Origin: Paragonimus skrjabini miyazakii
Taxonomy: Eukaryota; Platyhelminthes; Trematoda; Plagiorchiida; Troglotrematidae
DNA length: 64,000 bases
Assembly (NCBI GenBank): GCA_014338405.1
Contig: JTDE01000105.1
Location: forward strand, 295,274-359,273
Direction: 5' to 3'
The notes under the pieces were generated by a model that did not search any database, had not been told where the DNA came from, and saw nothing but the letters and a program-made list of their open reading frames with translations. Of the stretch, positions 1 to 11,789 are shown piece by piece; within the stretch, counting starts at the first letter, position 1, and each line of letters starts with the position of its first letter. Made by a program: the position numbers and the translations under genes.

Positions 1-2668
1 ATGCCAACACTCGAACGGAATTCCGGCTTCTTCGATCGCGAAGCGCTTAATCACAACAGGTCATGTAGTTGACCCCGTCACTTCGTTCATGGTCCTATTG
101 CGCAACCGCAACCCCAGGTTGTTGGCATTCTCGGAAGCATTGTTGATCAAGCATCACGCACCAGCCCCTTGTTGCTAAAACGTGCTGACGCAATCAATTT
201 GGTTACCGTGGCAGTGAACCCTGATTGCTCCCATGTGATGTTCGTCCATTTCGTTGTTTTGTCGCCAAGCGCTTAACCTATATAATTGAATGTCTTATGC
301 AATCGACTGATGATAATAAACGAAGTGCTTGCATCTCGCAATGTATGTCTTCTTGTCGTTTTAATGAACTTGATACAGGGAACTCAATATTTCAAATTTC
401 TCAAACGGTGGCCATAATTTTTCGGTTATTGTGTACATTACTACCTGGTCAAGTGGAAGTAGTAGGTCGGTCTATCTTGAACTTGTCTTCAACGCCTGGA
501 GTTGCAACTTACCATAGGCCCATTTACTTCTAGAGTAGACCAACCAGAATTCTCACATATTTCAGCACAATGTCCCAGTACACCTTTAAGTTATCTCGCA
601 CAATCGACTGCTTTCCACGGTCTGTTTGATCACCTGTTCGTAATTTCTAGTAACCTGTTCTGAGTCAGCCCAATCACCAGTGCTTCTTGGTTATTGAACT
701 ACGATCGTTTCTCATTTGAGATTGACGCATCCGAATATGTGGCAGCAAACACAACAATTGCGGTTCGTTAGTCGATTTGGGGATTATAAACGATCGGTAC
801 ACAAAAGCAGTTGCATGCACGTGGATGTGTAGTAAGTGAAAACAAAAGCAGAGTCATACATTTTACACGTCTGGTCAATGCTGTCCAACTGATGCTAACA
901 GACCAAGTTAATTTCTTTGTTGACAATTGTGTGCTTAATCGTTAATATCTATACGACTCTGTGGCGAACTCGGTCTTCCAGAAGCAATAAACTAGATGCT
1001 TTGAACAGCAGTTATGCCATATTTTTGCCTATTTGGAGTCATTTTCGGTTTATTTGAATAATTCGAAATCTAACCTAGAGAATTTTTGCTGATTTATATT
1101 CCGATGCTCGCGTTTGTTTCCCTACAGGAACAACGTCACCGAAGGAGAAATCTGGGGTTAACTATGGTCCATAACTATCACACATAAACCCTACAGAAAC
1201 GTGCAACATTTGTGGTTGTATAAATTACTCGGTGTCGTCGGAAAACACTAGACCATTGGCACCACTGTTCAGAATGTGAACTCCCATATACTTCACTAGT
1301 CATGGTTTCACTCAAGTTGTTCGCAGCTGCAACGTGTTCGGATCGGTAGGACGGAGATAGTGTTTGGAGTCAGGGCCGAATAGCTGAGATTTGTATCAAC
1401 ACACCCATTAACGAGTGACACGCAGCAAGCGTGAAATTCTGAGTCTTTCATTCTAGAGAGTCTGTCTGTCATAGAACACGAAGCCACTATGACATCATGG
1501 CTGGCTATCATGATAACTGTTCACAACTTACGAGTTGTCATCTGTTTTGAAGCAATTTTGATCGCACGTTAGGGGCTGCAAATCTTTACTTGTTGCAGAG
1601 TTAACTCAGGGTGTCGCTTATGATTTGGCTTCCTCTACGCTTTTTCCAATTCACTTGAAAATGTTATTTTGGCCTCACGCTTGTCACCCGTCTACTACTT
1701 AGAAGAGTATGGGAAACGAATTCATAAAACATTTTGCATTTTTCGTCTAACCTATCCATGTCTCGAGTAAGCCGAACATTTGTCGTAAGAACAATCTCTG
1801 TAAACGATTCACTGTTCAGCCTAGGATGAAAAGATGGGAGCAACGGTACCGACAAATTGATTGAGACTAACACGTTAGGAGCAAGTTGTAATACTCTACG
1901 TTTCAACCACCTCGGGTGGCCTTCCTCAAGAATGTTGTAATCGAATGGGAGCAACTTTATTTAAAAGTGCCAAGAGTGCTCGAGAAAATGTTACCAGAAA
2001 TATTGAGGCTGTTTTAGATTGAAAGTCATAGGATAGGCATTAACAAAAAAAGCAATATACAGTCTGTCCAACATTTGTTAAGCTATCCGTGTTTTTGACC
2101 AAACTTTAGCAACGAGTGATTAGAACAATTTTCTAATAAGGGGCAAATTATTGTATGAATAGCGCTTTCATCCCAAACCAATCTATTGTAATAGAAGTCA
2201 ATAAAAATGGTCAAAAACATCTATTCAACAAGTACAAGGCGAACAGATGTGACGGCGTTTCGTGGCAACTAAAAGTGCGGCACAATATGATAGGTAAGTT
2301 GTGTTCAGATCGGAGTGGTCATCGTCAGTGTGACAACAACCTGGTCAGTGGCACTCATAATATGAGATTTTCCGAAAATGATCGAGTTGTAGTCGCTTTT
2401 CCTTCCCCGCAAATGCCTATGGGGGTTCCACTGGCGGGGTTGTGTATTTATCGCAAGCTCTGACGGATATGACCACTGAAGAATTATCGATTCGAATAGC
2501 CCCATGAGTTCATTAGAAGTAAAAGGGTGTTTTGGCGAAAAGTCTGTTTTCGGTTATTCATCATCGGGCCAATTACGTAACATTTTATATCATCATTGTT
2601 GTCAAGCGATCAAAATCAAAAGCAATTAGTCACACAATTACATCACGAGATTGTGAATTGGAGGGCAA
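1..2668. other. Unassigned region left of the first PLE
   Basis: I recognise no gene here. Open stretches on both strands (for example 1664-1954 minus and 225-533 plus) lack splice signals or known motifs. One stretch, 2155-2463, is listed separately because it weakly resembles a transposase-associated zinc finger. AT content and scattered stops fit intergenic or decayed repeat sequence. Confidence 0.5.
2155..2463 (+). pseudogene. Open stretch weakly resembling a FLYWCH/MULE-type zinc-finger module
   Basis: This is a 102-codon ATG-to-stop frame. The order of residues, a KHLFNKYK segment, then DGVSW, then GKLCSD, then LVSGTHN, recalls the FLYWCH-type zinc finger found in front of MULE transposases, where aromatic residues are followed by WxC, C and a terminal HxH. 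Here the first Cys of the WxC pair and the last His are missing, so the resemblance is partial. No transposase core was seen next to it. It could equally be a chance frame. The resemblance is from memory and needs a profile search. Confidence 0.2.
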
Positions 2669-2882
2669 TTAGGTGACATAATTGACCACAGGGGGTGTCG
2701 AGTCAGTCACGGGAGGCCATAGTAACCGTAGGGCCTGTACAAATTTCTTCTGAGCGCACAACTGTGGGTTGCGCAACCGAATTCCGATCGCTTCCGCGGT
2801 GGCCAGAATACGAAATTTGACTCCTCCGGATTAATGACTGGGCACGCGGTAAGTGGGCTGGAAAGCCACCTCCGGTGTGACT

Positions 2883-3058
2883 NNNNNNNNNNNNNNNNNN
2901 NNNNNNNNNNNNNNNNNNNNNNNNNNNNNNNNNNNNNNNNNNNNNNNNNNNNNNNNNNNNNNNNNNNNNNNNNNNNNNNNNNNNNNNNNNNNNNNNNNNN
3001 NNNNNNNNNNNNNNNNNNNNNNNNNNNNNNNNNNNNNNNNNNNNNNNNNNNNNNNNNN
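2883..3058. other. Assembly gap (176 N)
   Basis: A run of 176 undetermined bases lies inside the PLE tail. Its size matches the expected missing GIY-YIG core, suggesting the gap is a repeat-collapse gap of roughly true length, although gap sizes are often estimates. Confidence 0.99.
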
Positions 3059-3212
3059 AACCGGGCCGGATCTGAACGAGATTCGTAGTTGTGCAGCACT
3101 GTAGGTTTTTTTCGATTGCACTACTTATTCTACGAGTCACTAGTTCAGCCAACGCCTCTCCTTTGTAATCTAGCGTCAAGTAAACCAACTTCTTTTCCGC
3201 AGATAGGAGCTT

Positions 3213-3260
3213 AACTCTCGGTTCTGTCAGTGTCATATGTCTATGACAGAACCGAGAGTT
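3213..3260. repeat. Perfect 17-bp inverted repeat, 14-nt spacer
   Basis: The arm AACTCTCGGTTCTGTCA (3213-3229) is mirrored exactly at 3244-3260. It lies inside the upstream part of the PLE linker reading frame, so it looks like a local inverted duplication within the element rather than a host terminator. Confidence 0.9.
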
Positions 3261-3290
3261 CGATAAAAATTTGTTTATACTCAAAGCAAT

Positions 3291-3918
3291 TACCTGTCAT
3301 CTTCATTCAAAAGCCGAACTGATCAATGAAAAATTGTAGAGATTATACCAAGTGTTCTTGTAGTTGTGGGATAGATGATATTCTGATAGATTCGGAACAC
3401 GAACTCCGCTATTAGCTACTACAATGTTTGATCATCACATTAAATAGAAACAAACCAGGCTTGTTGAAAAATGTCTGAAAACATTGCTTTTCTTTTTGTT
3501 TCATTTGGTCACATTTATGTCGTTTGTAAGATCTGAAACAAAGGAAACGTATAAAATGGTGCTCACTATAGTTTTGACAAGCAGATGAAGGTTGGTGAAA
3601 GGTAGATATCTATTAGTGCTTGTAATAGACACATGTATAACGCGCCGTATTGTCATCTGCTGTTATGACATTCTTAGTAAGTCAGGTATTCTGGAACATT
3701 TGTGTTTAACTTTTCGCATGTTCCATTCACAACTGTGTACTGATATGATCCGGTATGAATAATTAGGGCAAAGAGTTCAGTTTTGCTACTGAGAACGCTT
3801 TTATATCTCAATCGCCCAGGAATATTGGTACAACCAGGAAGACCATTGGTTTAAACTAATTCTCAAATAATTGCTCGAAATGGAAACGTTTGTATACTTG
3901 GTGCATTTCGCGGTCAAA
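3291..3918. other. AT-rich stretch, nothing recognised
   Basis: No exon, repeat unit or RNA motif was recognised. It could contain decayed upstream RT sequence of the PLE at 2669-3290, but I could not align conserved RT motifs to it. Confidence 0.4.
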
Positions 3919-3961
3919 CACTACTGATGAGTTCTAATAAGAGCGAAACTCGAGTCTAGTG
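3919..3961 (+). ncRNA. Type I hammerhead ribozyme (minimal stem III), intact core
   Basis: All core elements are present in order. Stem I 5' strand CACTA (3919-3923) pairs perfectly with TAGTG (3957-3961). The core CTGATGA is at 3924-3930. Stem II is GTTCT (3931-3935) and AGAGC (3940-3944) with loop AATA, five pairs including one G-U. The core GAAA is at 3945-3948. Stem III is the two-pair form A-C / G-T with loop TCGA, followed by cleavage triplet GTC ending at 3956. Small type I hammerheads with this tiny stem III are known from Penelope-like elements, retrozymes and the schistosome Sm-alpha SINE. The motif is directly visible; self-cleavage and its host element are inferred. A PLE tail lies about 630 bases to the left on the other strand. 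Confidence 0.88.
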
Positions 3962-3969
3962 CTTCCTTT

Positions 3970-4025
3970 AGAAGTGGACTAGCCGAAAGGCTTACCTGAA
4001 TGCGAACGCCGTGATCGAGTGTGGG
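3970..4025 (+). repeat. Copy 1 of a ~55-bp duplicated segment, possibly PLE endonuclease-derived
   Basis: The segment containing CCGAAAGGCTTACCTGAATG is about 75% identical to 4387-4440. Both read in the same frame with a shared pattern, here PKGLPECERRDRVWVVF. This faintly recalls the RRLSERIREHH helix of PLE GIY-YIG domains. It sits a few bases after the hammerhead, so it may be part of the ribozyme-carrying repeat. Confidence 0.4.
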
Positions 4026-4386
4026 TGGTGTTCAATTTTGACATATACTTCTGTTTGCACAACTGATAACAACCTAAATGGCAAAATTTTATTTAATAGT
4101 TTAAACGTTCCTCATTTGTTTCCGGCCAGCTGAAGAGTTTCGATCATGAGGTTATCGATTAGAGTAAAAAGAGACATACTGCTTTTTCTCCTCTCGACAT
4201 GATCAGGCAAGGTGTGTTTTTCTCACGCAAGATTATGGTTAAGCGTTTGAACATAATTATTCGACCATGCTACTGTAAGGTTCCCGGCGTTGTGGCTGAC
4301 ATGTCTGTATCAAAATTGTGAGGAACTGATTACAAATTCCGACATTGCCGTAGTACGAGAAATACCATTCAAAGTGAGCCATCCGG

Positions 4387-4440
4387 AAGACTTATCTGAA
4401 CGCAAACACCACGATCAAGCCTGTGTGGTGTTTATCCTTT
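4387..4440 (+). repeat. Copy 2 of the ~55-bp duplicated segment
   Basis: It begins CCGGAAGACTTATCTGAACG and reads PEDLSERKHHDQACVVF in the frame matching copy 1. LSERKHH is closer to the PLE endonuclease pattern than copy 1. No hammerhead was found in front of this copy. Confidence 0.4.
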
Positions 4441-5177
4441 AAGAATCCCAAATCTCAGACTTCAGTCAATGACTGTAAGAAAATCTGGAATCACTTGCGT
4501 CAACTTACATATGTGAGTGCGATTTGTACATCCAAATGTTCCTAAGACTAAAAGCTGTTTCTTATTAGTTTGAAAAATTCGGGAACGCGTTTTGTTTAAA
4601 TGCATTTGCATTACTGAGCCTGTTTGTACTGTCTTAATTTCAGCATCGGTGACCAGCCTTAAGCTAGAAAGAACAAATTCATAATTTTTGCAACAAAACA
4701 CGAAATAATGCCATTATTGTTGTCCACAGATGGATTCGAGGGTTCAAGCGGCGTTAGTTCAAGTTTGACATTCTGACCCATTTCGAACAGTTCGAATTAT
4801 CGCTAGCTGTGTACGTACAACGCTCACTGAAGTAAATACACATATTGTCGTTGCATTGCCAGCCGAAAATGTACGTCACTGATCCCACGCGTCCTAGCCG
4901 TTGAGTGTTTGGTAAAGACCATGCATACCGAAGATGTGTTACGTAACAAGCACGTACTCCATTCTTACCAGCTAATCACAGCAATATAACAGGTGGTTCG
5001 ACTAAGATCTCTCAGTAAGCAACTAGTTGAACATGCGGAAACGGCCAGTAGGTTCGTGGGTGCGCTCGTGCTTAGTTGTTTGTATGCGCGCTGGTGCTCG
5101 CAGTTGAACATCACTCATAATTAGTCGCAGTTGCCGCACTCAGATAGACTATCAAGCCAGTCTGTTTCGAAGATAAC
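4441..5177. other. No gene recognised
   Basis: Apart from a short minus-strand open frame (4462-4701) with no recognisable motif or splice sites, nothing is supported in this stretch. Confidence 0.5.
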
Positions 5178-5220
5178 TACTAGACTCGAGTTTCGTTCTT
5201 GTTAGAGCTCGTTAGTAGTG
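5178..5220 (-). ncRNA. Decayed hammerhead ribozyme copy
   Basis: Read on the minus strand this is collinear with the intact ribozyme at 3919-3961. Stem I 5' is CACTA, the core is CTAACGA (instead of CTGATGA), stem II is GCTCT-AACA-AGAAC with one mismatch, then GAAAC, loop TCGA, GTC and TAGTA. Stem III and the cleavage triplet are intact. The invariant G of the CUGAUGA core is changed to A, which should abolish cleavage. It is best read as an old copy of the same family inserted in the opposite direction. Confidence 0.7.
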
Positions 5221-8200
5221 CATATCCTTGTCACCGCTGGTGCTCTAACTCCGGCCACGGTTTCATAAGAGAACCTTGCTGATCACTGTGTCAGTGACTT
5301 CACACTGGACACGACCAACTTATTATATTTGAACACTCAACCAGCCTCACTCATATTCTTGGTACAATCCAGGAGTTCAGATATTCAGTTTGCTCTCGTC
5401 AGAACAAACCAACTTCACGGGATCTCTATGAATTTCCCATCTGCTCTGTATGGTGTAACGCTGGATAGAATTACTTAACAGAAGTCAGTCGGCGTAGACC
5501 GAACATATGACACATATGGCTTTCACATTCTACTGGTGGAACTATTAAGGAGGGGCACGCACACCTGTGGATATCAGACTCTAAGATTCCCCTTAGTGAA
5601 AACTAGCCACTTTTTGATTTGTAAGTAAACGTGTTCATCAGAGCTTTAACTTGTCAACTGAGTACCTTATACGGCTTGAACCAGAAGTTGAAGAAAGTAA
5701 GCAGTGTGAACATTTTCTGAATAGGAGGATGATTTCAATACACATTGTGATAAAAGTCACGGCACCGATTCTGCTCCATAGGCCATTAATATGTTTTGCA
5801 ATATACTTTTAGTCCGTCCATTGTTGTGCCAGAAAATGGTCTGCTGTTATCTATTAAGGCATATGCATTCTCGTATTCCTGGGTATCATTTACTCTAGGT
5901 GATCAAAAAGGTATCCTGTGAAACTGAAGTCCAGTTTTCATGCAAAACAAAACAAACAGTTAGTTTATTTAGACGACCTGAACTGATCCTGTGGGCTGTA
6001 GTACTGTTACCTTGTAATGCTTCACCAATCTGTTCGAAAAATGCGAGCGAATGAAAAACAAGTGAGAAACAGCAAACGGAAAGGGATTAGAACTTATCCA
6101 TCCTAGAAATTTAGCAATTCTTTTGGTTATATGATTTGTAGCTTGTGTCTCTCGGTAACTAATGATCGGTAGTTCAATCCTTCCAATCTGTTTGTTGAAA
6201 GCTCATTCATAAACTGATCTACAGCTAAAATGTATTCATATTACCGATAAGTCAATCACATACCCTACTAGTCATCTTCTTGGATCGAGGCTTCAGCTGT
6301 TTTAGTAAGCCCTCCATCTTCTAATCAGTCACCAAATATTCTGTCTTTCGGGTCAGACTGTTGAAAGCTTTGGAACTGTGTTGACTCAAAGGAACTAATG
6401 ATGGTCACGTGTAAGTTAGAATTAAAAAAATGGTGACTGGATGAAGGACTGGTATTCGATAGAACTTACATGAGAGCGGTCGATACATAGAAGGAAGAGT
6501 TAACAACCAATAACTATTCTCTTCGAGTGAACTGAACTTCCGTCAGTGCTCCACGCAACATATCAGCTGTGCGCGGTGCAAGCTACTCTGTGAAATGTTT
6601 ATTTAACGGTTCATGTACTGTCGCACTCAGTCTGCCTATTATCTATTTGACTATTGATAGACATTTGAAATTTGATGGATTTTTGTAGAAGTGTTGTGGA
6701 TGCTGCATTCTCAGTGATTATCGACAATACAAAGATTATGCGAGGTTGCTACGTAAGGACGATATTAAGTGAGACATGGTGTTTTTGGGTTGTGTGACAT
6801 TTACTTATCTGCATTGAGATGAACAGTCTGGAAGTAACGTAGAATTCCGTTTGAAATGAGTGACAAAATTATGAACTTGAAACTTAGTGATTAAAATTTG
6901 GCAACATTTCAGTGTTTACTCATATGACTTTCTAAATCAATAAAGTCGATTAGATTTTAATGTTAAAAACACTCGGTAAAGAGAATGAATCGTAGAAAAG
7001 TGAACTTAACTTGACTTGAGCCATCCAAAAATGTATAGATTGCAGGCTTGATACAAAATTCTCTCTAAATACTTTCGTTAGTTTTACTCAAGTTCAATTT
7101 CCTGCTTAATATTCAAACGTCTGATCTCAGTACAGAATGCACTGAGATGAAAATGACATTTTCTTGTTCCGTTAGTGGCCAAAATTGAAACCTTTTTCAA
7201 CAATTATTTTTTCGGATTCTATCAACCAGTGCTTCAGGAAATTGTCCGCCATAAAAAGATTTGACTTTTAGGTGATTACTGTGTGAGTCATACAGTTTCA
7301 AAAAATGGACGACAGTTTTAAACTCGGTCTCTACTTAGATAAGTACGTATTGACATTTAAACGTTGCTCTTGCTTTCCCCGTTTTCTTGAGGGTCTGTGT
7401 AATTTTGCTATCTGATTATGCCACAACCTGGCTATTGTAAAAAGCAGTTCGGACTATTCTTCATAACATACGAAAGGGGCAATTGCTATGGCCTCCCTAA
7501 CCAACAAGTCTGATTCTATTTTCACTTCCTTACGCATGTTCATGATTTCTCTTTCTGTCTTTTCCATAGGGTTGATGGTGCATCACACACCGTTTACCAC
7601 AATACGTAATTCCGAAAAACAAAAGAAAATATAGCCATCTACTGTTTGCTCCTTCAGCTCGAAGGTATTAAGTCAGAGTGCTTAAGCGAACTATTCCCTT
7701 AAAGTTAGTTGGACTGATTTGCACCGCTTTCGCAGGAATCTGCTGTTTTCAAAATGGCATTTTATGACAAAGACTGAAATTTTGCTATCAGCAGAAGTAA
7801 ACCTAAATCATTATATAGATATTTTGCTCGGTGTATGCATTCATTCAGCTCCGTCACTAAGAGATACAATACAGCCCGTCATAGGGTTGCGGAAAGCCGT
7901 TCAGTAAAACAAGACTACTCTTCAGTTCCAACATTCCTACACTGCTCGTGCGCTCCCGGCTTATGAACGGGAAATCCAATCAGCAAAGTGACGAGGTTTT
8001 TCTTCGAATGCTCTGTGCACTTTTACCTGGTTTCTTGCAATTGGTTAAGGTTATCTGACGTAGAATTTCGTCTGTTATTTCTTGCCCGTTAGCTCGATTT
8101 CGTACAGTGATGGCTCGTTCCATTTACCTTGTTGCCCGTGGTCGATCCGATATGGGCTTTGACCATATACCACCACCACGTTGAAGCATTCCATCGAATG

Positions 8201-8616
8201 TCAAATTACTCGTTTCTTTGACTTGGTCATTCATATTAGCAGATATAAAGTATCGTAACTTAACACTTCGGATGACTCCTACATCCGAAAGTTGAAAAAC
8301 TGACGTCTAGTTTGTAGAAAGAACGACAAGAGTTTTAGAGCTGTGGTAGAGTTCTGTACAGACTGCATAAATAACAAGCGAAATAAGCAATTTTTTAAAG
8401 TCTTCAAGTACTACTTTTCAGAATCTTAGCCTCAGATATCAAAAGAAGATCCACTTTTCCTGTCACATCTTTTAATCCGCCTCCCTAGTACCAGGTAGAA
8501 CTGTGAAATGTCTGATGAATATTAGGAAACTTGGTTAATTTCAAGTGACGGAACACTCAGCTGATTGTAAATTTTGAATTTCCTTACGTTTTCCAATCAG
8601 CTTTTTCTAAATAAAG
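5221..8616. other. No gene recognised
   Basis: This AT-rich stretch has no exon with a convincing splice pair, no long open frame and no recognised transposon domain. It is probably intergenic with very old repeat debris. Confidence 0.5.
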
Positions 8617-8659
8617 CAACAGATTGGAGTTTCGCCCTTGCTAGAGTCCTTCAGTAACG
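8617..8659 (-). ncRNA. Strongly decayed hammerhead-like copy
   Basis: On the minus strand the order is CTGAAGG (for CTGATGA), a stem II of ACTCT-AGCA-AGGGC, GAAAC, loop TCCA and triplet ATC. Stem I is mostly unpaired and stem III has a mismatch. The match of GAAAC, spacing and stem II to the copies at 3919 and 5178 supports a common origin rather than function. Confidence 0.45.
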
Positions 8660-11600
8660 TATATCTTTGCTATGACTAGCTGTTATTGGAGTACCTCAAA
8701 ATATTGCTTCTTTTTGTCACCTACACAGTATGTTAACAGAATCGTGATGATTTCGTTGCAAAGTCACCTACTGCCTGTTTGTCATCCTTCAGTAAAAAAA
8801 GTTGTACTTCAGTTCCGTCTAAAGCAAAACTGCATTTCCTCTGGAATTAGTCTCATTTGAAGTGTAGCTAAATAATTATTGGAGACCGCGAACTTATCTA
8901 CCTCATGTTCAGAGACAACACTTGAGCCATTGTTGTTTCTCAAAGGAGGTTTGGGAATCTAGCCGTTGCTGATCATAAAACTAACGTGTCCCAACACTTG
9001 CACTTCTTTGAAGTAGCAGACTAGGGGTGTGCATGTTTCACTTCTCACACTTACAAGCCATTGATATTCAGGTCCTTTCTGGTACTTTCTTTCGATTTAG
9101 GATTTTTGTTGCTCCTTTTGGATGCGTGAACTTTGATCGCATCCTTCTCCTAGCTGCGAGCTCTCTTGTTGAGAAATTACATTCTGTTCATTTCTGTGCA
9201 TTCTCTTATTGGTGTTGTTAATCCCTTACACGTACTAGAATGAATCTCTTCCATTCTTTCTTCGGGCACGAGATATCGCTTTCTATTTACAACAGTTGTG
9301 CAATGCCCCTCAGTTTAATCCGGTTCTGAGTTACAATGTAATCGAGTGGCTATGAAGTCAACAGTGGTCGTCCCATAGCATTAACCTGATAATTAACCAC
9401 ACTCACCTAATAGACTCTGTGAACTTAGCGACCACCATTTATGAGCTGAGGTGTTTTGAGAATTTACGAATATCGTTCATCCCATTAGCATCAGTTCTCT
9501 TATGGGCTAAACGACCGAAAAACTGTTTAGCTTGATAAATATACTACGGTCATGTGTGGCACCGGCTGATAATCCCTGGGAAGAGGCTGTGGATGCAAAC
9601 AAATTGTCGGTTTAAGGATGAGGCGTGCGATACCTGTAGCATTAGATGAGGCACACGTTCGTTCAAAAGCAGCTGCTGCTGGGAGATGGTTGGGAGGGTC
9701 TAATTTATGTCACGTGGTGGAGCCTAAGTGTTAGCACATCGATCAAGCGAGACGTTTTGGTAATGTAACTTTCACAACCTACTCATGGGGCTAACTAATC
9801 TCCAAAATTTATACACCAAACTGGTGACAGGGATAAATTATGTTACTGATCGATCGCCAAGATTACCCTCAACGTTCACTTCGACCGCCATGAACTATCC
9901 ATCATGCACAAACAAAATGACCAACCCCACACAGTACTAGACCACTGGACCTTTACAGCACTCGGCAACGGACGAGTGGACTTCACCTAGTATGCCTGAT
10001 GGTCTGTCTTGCCCATACGGACATTTTTTATCAAAACTAGGATAAACAAGTCTTGGTTTCAACACCAAACTGATTCGAATCCATAAAACATTGCGTCACC
10101 CACCACGGTCACCTCACAACCCTCTCGTGTTCTCTTGTATCGTCTATTGAGAAAGGACGATTGCATGGAGACCCCATGTTATTGAGGCGTATGCATAAAT
10201 GTACATAAGTATTTTAAAAGATTACGATACTCATGTACAGCATTGTCAGAAACAAGGAACTTTTATTCTTTTGTTCTTAGAAGTTGTTTGACTTCAGTTG
10301 GATCTATCACTTTCACGGTGACGTTTAAAACTGTATTGTTTCTCTAAACATGTCATCCACTAGTGTTCAGTTTTCTTGCCGACGATTAATAGATCTAACT
10401 TTGGCACTTCCTTGCATACTGTACTCCTGCTGCTTGCCAAAAGTTAGTCGTCTACTGACATCACTGTCATTGGACAAAAATGACTGTTAAGCATAAAGGA
10501 GACGCAGTTTGACCCTACTGAATCTAGAATGTGTACATGTGGCAGAATGCGACCACGTATGGAATGAATAATTTTGCATATACATGACCATGCCAACTTG
10601 ATCGAATTTTGATGGTAATTTCAGGAATCGATTAGTACCTTCCACAGTCAGTGTTTATTGGGCGACCTATGAATTTGAGGACAACTGGCTCCGAATTTAC
10701 TGTACACACTAAGGAGTCTTCTTCCAGTGAATAGCCAGTACGAAGTTCTGCCTACCACTAGAGGTGATGAGTCAACCATGTGTTGAAATATGTTCACAGT
10801 CTAGTCCGTCAAAATATTTTCTTATCACAGTTGAACCAGTTAAACTACCGGCGTCATTATACTTCAGCTAACTAACGTATTTTTGGAATTCCTAAACCAA
10901 AATATGATTAGCTGGAGTCATAAATAAAATAAGTTTATTATCTAGTCCAGCGCAACAAAAATATTTTTCGGGGAAGTTGTATGAACATTCTAGGGTATGG
11001 GTTGAATAACTTATTCTACTCAATTGACCGCAGTTAGAAAGAACGGGTCTCCCGGATAATTACCAACTGTTAATTGTGAACCGATGCAAAATGAAAGCAA
11101 CTGTTATTACCAGTGAGTTGTATTGATTTTCCACTTGATGGAGTTTTTATCTCGATAGGCATAAACACCAACCAAATTCAGCAAGTTCCGAGAACTATTG
11201 AGCTGGCGCAGACTTATGTCGGTTGTCTGTGACTTTGGAAACTATTTTCGGGTATTCAAGTTACTTTGACAGCGGATATAATGAAGGCCCACTCTAATCA
11301 CAAATTATGGTTGGGTTTCTTTTCATATGTTCACGTGATTAAGGTTAGTATCTCTCCTGATCAGATCGCATCGCGGTATGTGTCGTTTAAATGATCTTGA
11401 GTTCACTGATTATACAAGCATACGTTTCTTAGAGATTGAAGCACGTCGTTTCTTTTAAGCATCTCTGATTTGAGTCAAATATCCGACGACTGCGCTCTCA
11501 TCCGATCAGCTTGCTACAAAACAAAATTGTCCTTGGTTTACGCAAACCAGATGAATAAGAAATGTGTAGGAGGAACTTCAGGAGGAAAATACAGTTGTTG

Positions 11601-11789
11601 ACCTGACCTAAATGAATTCTTACCTAAGTACCACATTTCCTGGTTAGTTTCCCCGTGCAGACAAATGTACTTGACTAGTAGGAGCAGAAAAACCTTCAGC
11701 ACGGAAAGCCTTCAATTACATGAACCAAAGAAGCAGGTGTCGAGTTAGAGATTAAGACAGGTATATCGAAATAGGATGTATACTCATTT
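8660..11789. other. No gene recognised
   Basis: I saw no known domain, exon or structured RNA. Parts of 9540-10140 are richer in GC than their surroundings and may be an old transposon, but I could not identify a family. Confidence 0.45.

Larger units (their letters stand above)
2669..3290 (-). pseudogene. Penelope-like element tail: RT-EN linker and C-terminal end of GIY-YIG ORF (broken, spans gap)
   Basis: On the minus strand this reads as the 3' end of a Penelope-like retroelement ORF. Right of the gap (3059-3290) is the linker between reverse transcriptase and endonuclease, including LLSAEKK, LDYKGEALAELVTRRI and SAIEKN. Left of the gap (2669-2880) is the conserved tail, including ATAEAIGIRLRNPQLCAQKK and FVQALRLLWPP, ending in TAA at 2669-2671. 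The gap of about 58 codons falls where the GIY-YIG core should be. A frame change near 2834 separates RVPSH from GGVKFRILATAEA, so the copy is not intact. PLEs copy themselves through an RT plus a GIY-YIG nuclease. The family call is strong; how much of the break is assembly error is unknown. Confidence 0.85.
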
